A DNA stretch of 64,000 nt from contig JAJDBM010000012.1 in NCBI GenBank assembly GCA_029261355.1, positions 1 to 64,000 of the forward strand, given 5' to 3'. A program made the translations under genes and the position numbers. The stretch is from Nitrospirales bacterium (GTDB lineage Bacteria; Nitrospirota; Nitrospiria; Nitrospirales; UBA8639). The notes beneath the pieces were generated by a model. That model was not told the origin of the DNA, did not search any database, and worked only from the letters and a program-made list of their open reading frames with translations. Positions 33,383 through 41,536 of this stretch are shown here, in pieces. Within the stretch, counting starts at the first letter, position 1; each line of letters opens with the position of its first letter.

Positions 33383-34846
33383 ATGGGCTCCTCTGACGTA
33401 CACACTTTCTCTCAAAGTCCCCCACCAGCTCATATTTTACTCGTTGAAGATGAAATAGACATTCGTGAAGCTCTCTGCGCACAGCTACAAGACGAGGGGC
33501 ATCACGTGGTGTCGACTGAGTCTGGCACTGAGGCCTTATCGCTCTTGCAGCAATCGCCATTTGATATTCTTCTGACAGATGTCATGATTCCAGGAATGAA
33601 TGGCATTGAATTGGTTGAGCAAATTGCACAATTTCCAACCGTCCCAGTGACCATTGTGATGACTGGCTATGGATCGGTGGAGATGGCCGTTCAAGCCATC
33701 AAAGCTGGCGCTTTTGATTTTTTACAAAAACCTTTTTCAGTTGAAGTGCTGAGTGCCACGATTGAAAGCGCGCTTCGCGTCAAATCCCTTCGAAATGAGA
33801 ACGTAGAGTTACGCCGAACCGTGAAGGGGCAATTTGGTCTCGGGAATCTCATTAGTGCGAGCGAGACGATGAAACAGGTCTTTCGTCTTATCGAATGTGT
33901 CGCAGATACTGAAAGTACAGTGCTCATACTTGGAGAAAGTGGGACAGGGAAAGAGCTCATTGCACAAACCACGCATTTTCATAGTGAACGTCGAAAAGGA
34001 TGTCTCATCCCGGTTAATTGCGGAGCCATTCCTGAAGCGTTACTTGAAAGTGAGTTATTTGGGCATGAAAAGGGTGCCTTTACCGGGGCCGTTGCGACAA
34101 GAATCGGCCGATTCGAATTAGCTGCTGGTGGGACAATTTTCCTCGATGAGATTGGTGACTTGAGCCCGCCCTTACAAGTCAAGATTCTGCGTGTGCTCCA
34201 AGAAAGAACATTTGAGCGGGTTGGAGGCGCTCGCACCTATAAGGCAGATGCACGAGTCATCGCCGCTACCAATCAAGATTTAGAAGAATTAGTCGCCAAT
34301 AAACTATTTCGGGAAGATCTGTATTACCGATTGAATGTGGTTCCTATTTTAGTCCCTCCCTTGCGACATCGAACCGAAGATATTCCATTGTTGATTGAGC
34401 ACTTTATTAATCAATTTAATGAGCGGCGAGCCGCAAAGTTAACCGGAGCCTCTCCAGATGCCATGTCCCTCCTTTGTAGCTATCAATGGCCAGGGAACGT
34501 TCGTGAGTTGAGTAATATTGTTGAGCGAATGGCTATTCTCAAACGAAATGGGCTGATTGAGACGGAAGATTTACCTGAGAAGATTCGCTCACCCCATGCT
34601 CCTTCGATTGCTAATGTTCCCGCGGCAATTCCTGTCGGCGGGATTAACCTGTCGAGTACAGTTGAAGAGTTTGAAAATCGACTCATCATAGAAGCGCTTG
34701 AACGAACCAATTGGGTCAAAAGTAAGGCCGCCCAACTCCTTCATATCAATCGTACGACTCTTATTGAAAAGCTCAAGAAAAAATCCCTTGCAGAAGTTGT
34801 GGCGAATCGAACCGGCCGTGATGTGAATCCTGTCATTTCATTTTGA
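33383..34846 (+). CDS. sigma-54-dependent response regulator, NtrC family
   Basis: 487 residues from the ATG at 33383, chosen for AAAGGAGG upstream; a TTG at 33347 is in frame. Domains: receiver at about 17-130 with D66 in LLTDVMIPG and K116; AAA+ sigma-54 activation domain at about 155-390 with Walker A GESGTGKE near 184 and the GAFTGA loop at 231-236; C-terminal Fis-type helix-turn-helix (SKAAQLLHINRTTLIEKL). All residues for phosphorylation and sigma-54 contact are present. No kinase is adjacent. Position at the head of the flagellar locus suggests it controls flagellar genes beside the FleR-type protein; alternatives cannot be excluded. Confidence 0.92.
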   Translation: MGSSDVHTFSQSPPPAHILLVEDEIDIREALCAQLQDEGHHVVSTESGTEALSLLQQSPFDILLTDVMIPGMNGIELVEQIAQFPTVPVTIVMTGYGSVEMAVQAIKAGAFDFLQKPFSVEVLSATIESALRVKSLRNENVELRRTVKGQFGLGNLISASETMKQVFRLIECVADTESTVLILGESGTGKELIAQTTHFHSERRKGCLIPVNCGAIPEALLESELFGHEKGAFTGAVATRIGRFELAAGGTIFLDEIGDLSPPLQVKILRVLQERTFERVGGARTYKADARVIAATNQDLEELVANKLFREDLYYRLNVVPILVPPLRHRTEDIPLLIEHFINQFNERRAAKLTGASPDAMSLLCSYQWPGNVRELSNIVERMAILKRNGLIETEDLPEKIRSPHAPSIANVPAAIPVGGINLSSTVEEFENRLIIEALERTNWVKSKAAQLLHINRTTLIEKLKKKSLAEVVANRTGRDVNPVISF

Positions 34847-35096
34847 GTCATGCTGCAAGTCATCCCGTCGTAAGAGAAACCTCATCTCGTTCTCTCTCCT
34901 CTTTTAGGTGATCCTTTTGACGAAACCGTCAACTGATTGACGGATTTCCCTACTCCTTCTTCCTCGCAGCATGAGTGTTATTCCTTTTATTTTCAATCAG
35001 TTCCATTAAAAAACCTCTCTTCAAACTCTGCCTATAACATCGGTCTGATTTTTGCTATTTCTTTGTTTGAGTTTTAATCACAAAGGAGCAGAGTTC
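34847..35096. other. gap with hairpins between regulator and TPR gene
   Basis: Holds an imperfect hairpin (GAAACCGTCA with TGACGGATTTC, about 34922-34950) and a longer-range pair CATGCTGC / GCAGCATG (near 34850 and 34967). These may end the regulator transcript. The end of the gap carries AAAGGAG of the next gene. No sigma-54 match found here. Confidence 0.35.
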
Positions 35097-37148
35097 GTGT
35101 ATGTGATCCTTTTTGCTTTGGTCTTTCTTCTATTTCCTGTGATGAGTCATGCGTCTCCTTGTTCAGTCTTTCCCTGGCATCATCCAGCAGAAATGGTTGA
35201 ACCACAAACCTTTAAAGATGCGCGAAATGCCATGAAAAACGGACAATTATCAGAAGCAAGGCATCTATTGGGTAAGTTTCTGGGGAATCATCCAGAGGGT
35301 GCATTGGCATACAGTGCACGTTGGGCGCTCACTTCGTTGCCGGGAGAGGAAGCCCTTGAGGGCGATAAAGAAACCACCAATATGATTGATCGGATAATGA
35401 TTCAGAGAAGAGCTTATCCCAGCGGCCCTTATGGGCCATGGGCGCTCTGTCGTATAGGGGAGTTGTATCAAGAGATGGGGTGGACGACCGAAGCGAATGG
35501 AGCATTTGAAGAGTTCTTTGGAACCTATCCTGAACATCCACTTACTGGAGGAGTTTTATTGAATTCTGGGAAGATGATCCTTGATGCAGAGAAATATATC
35601 GAAGCCGCTCTTATTTTTCGCCGCTTAATCGAAGGACCCAAATGGAGTGACTATCATATAAGCGGAGCTATGGGATTAGCCGATTCGGCGGCTTTTTCGA
35701 AGGCCTGGATACAAGCATCCTATTGGTACGAAGTAGTTGAAGTTGAGGATCCTCAAATCATTCGTGCATCAGCATCGTCTTCCTATCATTATGGATTAGC
35801 AGAATCCAAGCGAGGGCATCACGCTCATGCAAACGAATGGTATCTAACGACCTATAATTTACATCCCGCGAACGTTGAAGCTGGATTCGCGCTCAATCAA
35901 ATTGGGGACTACCTATTCAAGAAACAGCATGTCATGGCCGCTCTGTGGTTTTTTCATGAAGCCGCACGATTTTATGAGACTGAAGAGCCTGGTCGTCGAG
36001 CGGAGCTGTCACTCGTTCGATGGATGGTTTCCTATTTAGATGCTGACCATTCACCGTCTGAACGAAAAGCCCTTTATGAAGACTTTGATGCACGTGAAAT
36101 CTATCTATCCGTTACATGGGATGGAGTGATTGAGGCAACACGGCTCTTATCTCAATCACCAGAGGGGGATATTGGTGACGAGGCACAGTACTGGCTCGCA
36201 CGTGGATATCAAGAAACAGGAGATTCAAAAGGTGCGTTGCAAGCCTATCGTCAGGTTGTTGAATCTTCGCAAGACGAATATTGGCGAGAGAAATCACAAG
36301 TAATTCTCACGGGGATTTTACTAGAAGAGTTTCGAGGCCATTATTCAAAGCAAGCCTGGGTAGACCTTATAGGAACGTATGAGCGGCAGAAGTCTCTTCT
36401 CCATTTACTCCCGAATAATATTGAATCGATGCGCATGATTGCAGACGCGTATCGATTTGTCGGTCTTCCGCGACAAGCCTTGACGCGGTATGAAGAGTTG
36501 TTACGGCATCCTCTCGATCCGGCAATACAAGAAGAGCTTCTCTTTTTGAATGTGGAGTTGGCGAATGACACGACCGAGGGGGAGCTGATTCGTCATGCCG
36601 CCGAAGCCTATGTCCATGCTTACCCAAATGGGAAGCAGCGTGATGACATCGCTATGATTCTTGGTCAGCTGGATATTCGTGAGGACCAGGTTGAGTCAGC
36701 TGTGAGGCACTTTTCGTTCCTTCTCAAGCAGGGGAATGATGATGCATTGAAGCGACAAGCACGACGTGAGCGAGCACGGGCCTACCAGAAGCTCGGCCAA
36801 TTTGATGCGGCGATTGCTGACTATCGACAGCTCGTGAGCAAACATTCAGCATCCGTTGGGATTCACTTATCGTTAGCTGATCTTTTGTATGAGCAGAAGA
36901 AATTTTCTGAAGCTGAAGGTGTCTATCAACCCATTGCGGAGTCGGAGTCCATAGAGGAAGCGAAAGCATGGGCGCGTTTTCGACTGGCACTCTGTTACCA
37001 AAAAAATGGAAAAGAAAAAGATGCGGAAACTCTGCTTGGAGGCCTTCGTCAACCTGGGCGAGATGTCAAGGACTTAGAGGTCACGATTCAATCAGCAGCA
37101 GCAGCCGTGATTGATGAATTTATTCCAACCAAGGGTGCCTCATCATGA
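35097..37148 (+). CDS. exported tetratricopeptide-repeat protein
   Basis: About 683 residues from the GTG at 35097, which has AAAGGAG 8 bases upstream; the TTG at 35052 lacks one. A signal peptide (VILFALVFLLFPVMSHA) is followed by many helix-turn-helix repeats of the TPR/Sel1-like kind, for example GDSKGALQAYRQVVESSQDE and FDAAIADYRQLVSKHSASVG. It should lie in the periplasm. The stop overlaps the ATG of the sensor kinase gene (ATGA at 37145), and the kinase overlaps the next regulator, so all three are coupled. Possible roles: flagellar assembly scaffold in the periplasm or a signal input; neither is shown. Confidence 0.8.
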   Translation: MYVILFALVFLLFPVMSHASPCSVFPWHHPAEMVEPQTFKDARNAMKNGQLSEARHLLGKFLGNHPEGALAYSARWALTSLPGEEALEGDKETTNMIDRIMIQRRAYPSGPYGPWALCRIGELYQEMGWTTEANGAFEEFFGTYPEHPLTGGVLLNSGKMILDAEKYIEAALIFRRLIEGPKWSDYHISGAMGLADSAAFSKAWIQASYWYEVVEVEDPQIIRASASSSYHYGLAESKRGHHAHANEWYLTTYNLHPANVEAGFALNQIGDYLFKKQHVMAALWFFHEAARFYETEEPGRRAELSLVRWMVSYLDADHSPSERKALYEDFDAREIYLSVTWDGVIEATRLLSQSPEGDIGDEAQYWLARGYQETGDSKGALQAYRQVVESSQDEYWREKSQVILTGILLEEFRGHYSKQAWVDLIGTYERQKSLLHLLPNNIESMRMIADAYRFVGLPRQALTRYEELLRHPLDPAIQEELLFLNVELANDTTEGELIRHAAEAYVHAYPNGKQRDDIAMILGQLDIREDQVESAVRHFSFLLKQGNDDALKRQARRERARAYQKLGQFDAAIADYRQLVSKHSASVGIHLSLADLLYEQKKFSEAEGVYQPIAESESIEEAKAWARFRLALCYQKNGKEKDAETLLGGLRQPGRDVKDLEVTIQSAAAAVIDEFIPTKGASS

Positions 37149-38329
37149 ATGACTCTCATTCAATGCGAAGCATCAATTATGCTCGTGAAGCAGGAAAGCA
37201 AACATTCGAGGATGTTCAGCAGAGCCTCATTGAAAAAATGCAAAACCTTGATCTGGAGTTGCGGGCCGTTTCCATTGGGTTAAAGAATAAAATTGAGGAA
37301 ACGGAGAGACTCCATGAACAAATGACCAAAATTTTCGAATGCCTTCCACTAGGGGCCATTCTTTGTAATCAAGATAGCAAAATTCTCCAAATTAATTCGC
37401 CGGCAAGAGATTTCTTGGGAGCTGGACCTCTCCTGAAAAGAGGCCAAGCGCTTGACCCTGAGTGGCGTCGATGCCAGCTACCGCCACCACCTTTTTCACG
37501 GCATGTCTATCAAGGGAAGTTGCTGAATTGTTGGGAGGAAGTAATCGGTGAGCCAGGAGTCTTTCCGTGTCTGACTGTTCGGTTTATGGTTAATGAGCAA
37601 GAAGGCAGCCTGGCTCTGGACGAATCTTCGTTGCAAGGTCCCCCAAATTTGGAAGAAATCCTTGCCAAAGTTGCACATGATATTCGTAATTCGTTGTCTA
37701 GTATTGGGCTCTTTGCCTCGTTAGTCGAAAGGCGGGTGTGCAATGAGTCTGAGCATCAACGTCTCGGGATCCATCTCCAAAAGTCAGTGAAATCATTAGA
37801 GCAATTTGTCACAAAGATGGTGGTTCCTAATTCTAAAAATATTACGCTGGAAATGGTCAATGTGCCTGCCCTTTTCGATCAAGTCGAGATCTTGTTGTCT
37901 GAGCCGTTACAAGCTCATCGGGTAACCTTACGGCGTACTATTGAGCATGATGCAGAATTTCTGAAGGGTGATGCCGTTCTTCTGCAACGTGCCTGTTTGA
38001 ATGTGTTACACAATGCTCTTGCTGTTTCCCTTCAAGGTGGAGTGATTGAGGTGGAGGCGCGACGTATTCAGGCACCTCAGACTCTGAAAGATACGAGAAT
38101 AAATGGGATCTGTATCCAGGTGCACGATTATGGCTATGGCATTAAGGCGGAGGACCTCCAGCATGTCTATGAACCTCGGTTTTCACGAAGAAGTGGGGGG
38201 TCAGGACTAGGGTTATCAATCGTGAAGGAGATCATGGATGCACATCAAGGAACAATTGACATACAAAGTCAAGAAGGGGAAGGGACCACGGTGTCCTTGA
38301 GCTTTCCGCAACAGAGGAGATCCGTATGA
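37145..38329 (+). CDS. soluble sensor histidine kinase, FleS/FlrB type
   Basis: 394 residues, no membrane segment. Order: N-terminal coiled coil (about 20-62), PAS-like domain (about 63-155, LPLGAILCNQDSKILQIN), dimerisation domain with phospho-acceptor H178 in KVAHDIRNSLSSIG, then the ATPase domain with N box LNVLHNALAVS near 288, G1 DYGYGI near 325 and GGSGLGLSIVKEIM near 350. It should phosphorylate the regulator encoded next (ATGA overlap at 38326). Such cytosolic kinases check hook-basal body completion in polar flagellates; this is inference from family and position. Confidence 0.88.
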   Translation: MNDSHSMRSINYAREAGKQTFEDVQQSLIEKMQNLDLELRAVSIGLKNKIEETERLHEQMTKIFECLPLGAILCNQDSKILQINSPARDFLGAGPLLKRGQALDPEWRRCQLPPPPFSRHVYQGKLLNCWEEVIGEPGVFPCLTVRFMVNEQEGSLALDESSLQGPPNLEEILAKVAHDIRNSLSSIGLFASLVERRVCNESEHQRLGIHLQKSVKSLEQFVTKMVVPNSKNITLEMVNVPALFDQVEILLSEPLQAHRVTLRRTIEHDAEFLKGDAVLLQRACLNVLHNALAVSLQGGVIEVEARRIQAPQTLKDTRINGICIQVHDYGYGIKAEDLQHVYEPRFSRRSGGSGLGLSIVKEIMDAHQGTIDIQSQEGEGTTVSLSFPQQRRSV

Positions 38330-39708
38330 TCCTAACTGACCCAGATGAAAAACCGTCAATTTTAGTTGTGGAAGACGATGAGCAATTACAAACGGCCTTG
38401 TCTCATACCTTAGGTGGTCATGGGTATGCCGTGGCCGTTGTGAGTGATGGGTATGAAGGTATGGATTGGTTGGAGCATCATGGAGCATGCTTGGTGTTGG
38501 CCGATATCAACTTACCGGGGAAGAGTGGGTTGGATATGTTGCGAGACATTCGACTGGCAGGCAATCAAGTCCCAGTGGTCGTGATGTCAGCTTATGCATC
38601 CGTCGAATCAGCTGTCCAGGCCTTGAAATTAGGGGCTTCAGAGTTTTTAGAGAAACCGTTTCCTGCGGAGAAACTAGAAGAGGTGATCGCCCGCATCAAA
38701 GGTGGTGAACCGGTATTGAAGCCGAATTGTTCCACGAAGATAGATGACGAGTCGGAATTTGTTGGATTCATCACCCGCAACGAACGTGTTCAGCAAACGT
38801 TAAAGACTCTAGAGACGGTGGCTGTGAGTCAAGCCACCATTCTGATTCAAGGAGAAAGTGGGACTGGTAAAGAAGTGTTAGCGCGCTTCGTTCATCGACA
38901 TAGTCCACGTGTGAATCAACCATTTGTGGCTGTGAACTGTGCGGCTCTTCCTGAGGGGTTATTAGAAAGCGAGCTGTTTGGTTATGAAAAGGGGGCCTTT
39001 ACTGGTGCATTGGCAAGACGGTGTGGAAAATTTGAATTGGCTCACCAGGGTACGCTGTTATTAGATGAAATTGGTGAAATGACGTTAGCGTTACAAGCAA
39101 AACTCTTGCGGGTCTTACAGGAACGTGAGGTGGATCGACTGGGTTCGCGGACACCGGTTAAGGTCGATGTCCGTGTCATTGCAACGACTAACAGGAATTT
39201 GATTCAAGAAGTTCAGGCGGGACGATTTCGCGAAGATGTGTATTATCGGTTAAGCGTGATGCCTGTGACCATCCCTCCTTTACGAGAACGTCCAGAGGAT
39301 ATTGAGGTATTAGTGGAGCATTTTGCTCACCAATCATTCCAGCGTAATTGTCGTGTTAGTGCGGGTATCACAGCGGAGGCAATGAGCTACCTGAAAACCC
39401 GTCGTTGGAGAGGGAATGTCAGAGAGTTGGAAAATGTCATTGAGCGAGCAGTGTTGTTATCGGGCACGGGTTCGTTGCATATGGAGCATTTTGCGGTTGA
39501 GGAACCCGTGATGACCTCACCAACGCCTTCTTTACAGCCAACAGGGTCGATTTGGGAAATGGAGCGCGATCTTATTTTTCGTGTCTTAGATCAACATGGA
39601 GGTAATCGAACCCATGCGGCTCGAACCTTAGGCATTAGTATTCGGACCTTGAGGAATAAGTTACGGGAGTATCGTCAGCTTAACGGGGGTGTCAGTCTTG
39701 ATGTGTAA
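38326..39708 (+). CDS. sigma-54-dependent flagellar regulator, FleR/FlrC type
   Basis: 460 residues. Receiver with D60 in LVLADINLPG; AAA+ domain with GESGTGKE at 176-183, GAFTGA at 223-228, LLLDEIGEM near 245, RWRGNVRELENVIERA near 366; C-terminal Fis-type DNA-binding helix pair (GGNRTHAARTLGISIRTLRNKL). It is coupled to the kinase gene. Two good sigma-54 promoters, before flgB and fliL, are its natural targets, together with the NtrC-type regulator upstream. Called fleR by analogy; other flagellar names (flrC, flgR) apply equally, so no symbol is given. Confidence 0.9.
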   Translation: MILTDPDEKPSILVVEDDEQLQTALSHTLGGHGYAVAVVSDGYEGMDWLEHHGACLVLADINLPGKSGLDMLRDIRLAGNQVPVVVMSAYASVESAVQALKLGASEFLEKPFPAEKLEEVIARIKGGEPVLKPNCSTKIDDESEFVGFITRNERVQQTLKTLETVAVSQATILIQGESGTGKEVLARFVHRHSPRVNQPFVAVNCAALPEGLLESELFGYEKGAFTGALARRCGKFELAHQGTLLLDEIGEMTLALQAKLLRVLQEREVDRLGSRTPVKVDVRVIATTNRNLIQEVQAGRFREDVYYRLSVMPVTIPPLRERPEDIEVLVEHFAHQSFQRNCRVSAGITAEAMSYLKTRRWRGNVRELENVIERAVLLSGTGSLHMEHFAVEEPVMTSPTPSLQPTGSIWEMERDLIFRVLDQHGGNRTHAARTLGISIRTLRNKLREYRQLNGGVSLDV

Positions 39709-39764
39709 TCTGTTTGATTGTCGGGCATGGCTCCGCGGAATAGTTTACAGGGCAACTGCCGAAA

Positions 39765-40016
39765 ATGAATAGGCAGACATTGCCTGTGGGAAAAAATGTG
39801 CTGGTCAAAAAAGAGGATAGGTATTTTCAGTCAAGGGTTATTATTCACCCACTGTCATGGAAAGTGTGCGTATCGAGGCTTGGTTGTTGGTCTGTAGATG
39901 TCAATGAGCATGTCTGGAGTGAAATGGCATTAGTGTTGCTGACTCACCAATGGAGGGAAGTATGGCTAGGCAAAGTTCTGTCAGATTCCTATGAGGAATT
40001 ATGGTGGTGTCAATGA
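39765..40016 (+). CDS. doubtful small ORF upstream of flgB
   Basis: 83 codons from ATG 39765, ending just before the flgB ribosome site. There is no ribosome site before the start. The product (VGKNVLVKKEDRYFQSRVII, then WREVWLGKVLS) is vaguely like the N-terminal beta-barrel of PilZ/YcgR proteins. The sigma-54 promoter for flgB lies inside it, which speaks against an active gene, though promoters within genes exist. Confidence 0.25.
   Translation: MNRQTLPVGKNVLVKKEDRYFQSRVIIHPLSWKVCVSRLGCWSVDVNEHVWSEMALVLLTHQWREVWLGKVLSDSYEELWWCQ
39925..39940 (+). promoter_or_regulatory. sigma-54 promoter upstream of flgB (TGGCAT-N5-TTGC)
   Basis: TGG at 39925-39927 and TTGCT at 39936-39940 keep the exact 10-base spacing between GG and GC. 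Against the consensus TGGCAC-N5-TTGC there is one mismatch. It stands about 90 bases before flgB, right behind the FleR-type activator gene, so control of the flgBC-fliEFGHIJ operon by sigma-54 is likely. Confidence 0.7.
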
Positions 40017-40031
40017 GTAAGGAGGTCTAGG

Positions 40032-40442
40032 ATGGTCTCATCAATATGGGATGGAGGTTCACAACTCTATGAAAAGGCTCTTGATGTGCGGAGTGCCATT
40101 CATGAAACAGTTGCATCGAATTTAGCAAATGAAGAAACGCCTGGGTATAAAAATCGTCAGCTTCCTTTTCGTGAGACTCTTTCTGCCCTCCAGCGGGGAG
40201 AACTCTTACCGAATGTGATGCATGTGCATCCTCGCCATCTTCCATTGGTTTCTCCTGATCATCAGATTTTTCGTCATACAAATGTCATCAATTCAGGGGG
40301 GGGACTCGACGGGAATACGGTCAATTTAGAACAAGAGATGACGCGGATGACCGAAAATACCATGATGTATATGGCTGTGAGTCAATTTCTGAAAGGTCGA
40401 TTTGAAGGATGGGGAGGAGCCATTGCCGAAGGTCAGGGATGA
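40032..40442 (+). CDS. flgB: flagellar basal-body rod protein FlgB
   Basis: 136 residues. FlgB forms the proximal rod. Seen: AIHETVASNLANEETPGYKNRQLPF near the N-terminus, which is the conserved rod-protein motif (NxANxxTPGYK), and C-terminal VNLEQEMTRMTENTMMYMAVSQFL. AAGGAGGT sits 5-6 bases before the ATG. A run of eight G occurs in the coding sequence at about 40296-40303. First gene of the structural operon. Confidence 0.95.
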   Translation: MVSSIWDGGSQLYEKALDVRSAIHETVASNLANEETPGYKNRQLPFRETLSALQRGELLPNVMHVHPRHLPLVSPDHQIFRHTNVINSGGGLDGNTVNLEQEMTRMTENTMMYMAVSQFLKGRFEGWGGAIAEGQG

Positions 40443-40525
40443 TAAGCGACAGAATGATCTGGGAGTGATATCCATACCTGTTGGAAATGTATGATTTATG
40501 TCGTGCTTGATGAAAGGAGTTGGAG

Positions 40526-40969
40526 ATGAACGTTGATCGTTTATTCAGTGTTGTTGGATCCGCGTTGAATTCACAACGACAACGACTCAATATCATTGCT
40601 GGAAATTTAGCGAATGCCGAATCGACTCGATCACCCAATGGTGGTCCCTACCAACGAAGAGATGTCGTCTTTCGTTCAAACTCACCGAATACCCCATTTA
40701 CCTCAGTCTTTACGCAAGCCTTCGGTCGAGCGGGAGAACCGCATGGTGTCAAAATTGATCAGGTGATATTAGATGATCGACCGCTTCGAAAAGTCTATGA
40801 CCCGGATCATCCTGATTCTAATGAAAAGGGGTACCTCGAATTACCGAATGTGAATGTAATCGAAGAAATGACCAATATGTTATCGGCTTCTCGAGCCTAT
40901 GAAGCGAATTTGGCTGTGTTAGAGACCGGGAAGTCCATGACGATGCGGGCCCTGGAAATGGGACGATAA
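40526..40969 (+). CDS. flgC: flagellar basal-body rod protein FlgC
   Basis: 147 residues from the ATG at 40526 (AAAGGAG six bases upstream; TTG at 40520 rejected). Another rod subunit. Seen: RLNIIAGNLANAESTRSPNGGPYQRRDVVF near residue 20 and the C-terminal NVIEEMTNMLSASRAYEANLAVLETGK with the helix that packs in the rod. Between flgB and fliE as in most flagellar operons. Confidence 0.95.
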   Translation: MNVDRLFSVVGSALNSQRQRLNIIAGNLANAESTRSPNGGPYQRRDVVFRSNSPNTPFTSVFTQAFGRAGEPHGVKIDQVILDDRPLRKVYDPDHPDSNEKGYLELPNVNVIEEMTNMLSASRAYEANLAVLETGKSMTMRALEMGR

Positions 40970-41139
40970 CATCAACCGGCTATGGGAATGATTGGTGAAT
41001 TCCTGTACGGCCATTTTCGAAACTTAGAAGATCTGAGCCTATTCTTGCAGCACGTGCATTGGAGAGCTAATTTGTCTGTTTCGCCTAGAGATGCGAGCAA
41101 CGCACATGACGCATTGTTTCTAAGAGGATAAAGGATTGC

Positions 41140-41451
41140 ATGATGGATGATATACGTATTCGTGGCATTGATCCCATTCTGGATACTCTTGCCAAAGAGG
41201 CTATACGTGGAAGCACGACTCAAACGAATGGAGCAAGTTTTGGAGAACTCTTAAAGAATGCCGTTGAGTCAGTGAATCATCTTCAACATCAAGCGGGGCG
41301 ACTAGAGGATGGGGTGGCGAGAGGTGAAGATGTCAATATACATCAAGCGGTCATCGCAGGAGAAAAGGCGGGATTGTCTTTTAAGCTCATGATGCAAATG
41401 AGAAATAAAATGTTGGAAGCCTACAAAGAAGTATTGCGTATGCAGGTCTAA
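41140..41451 (+). CDS. fliE: flagellar hook-basal body complex protein FliE
   Basis: 103 residues. FliE links the MS ring to the rod. Seen: a variable N-terminus, SFGELLKNAVESVNHLQHQAG near residue 30, and the conserved C-terminus VNIHQAVIAGEKAGLSFKLMMQMRNKMLEAYKEVLRMQV. The start is ATG 41140 or 41143; AGAGGA lies upstream. The 170-base gap after flgC shows no good promoter. Confidence 0.94.
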   Translation: MMDDIRIRGIDPILDTLAKEAIRGSTTQTNGASFGELLKNAVESVNHLQHQAGRLEDGVARGEDVNIHQAVIAGEKAGLSFKLMMQMRNKMLEAYKEVLRMQV

Positions 41452-41536
41452 GGATAGTGAGTCGTCACTGGTACGAAGTGAGAAAGCGGGAGGCCGATAG
41501 TGTTTTCTGACATGTCACTTTTAAGTAATCGTAATT

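Noticed and set aside
39750-39783. GGCA/TGCC palindromic pieces as a flgB promoter
   Set aside because: Spacing between GG and GC is 8 rather than 10; the site at 39925-39940 is far better.
41126-41141. GG-N10-GC sigma-54-like match just before fliE
   Set aside because: It overlaps the ribosome site and start codon, leaving no room for a leader, and the -24 part is poor.
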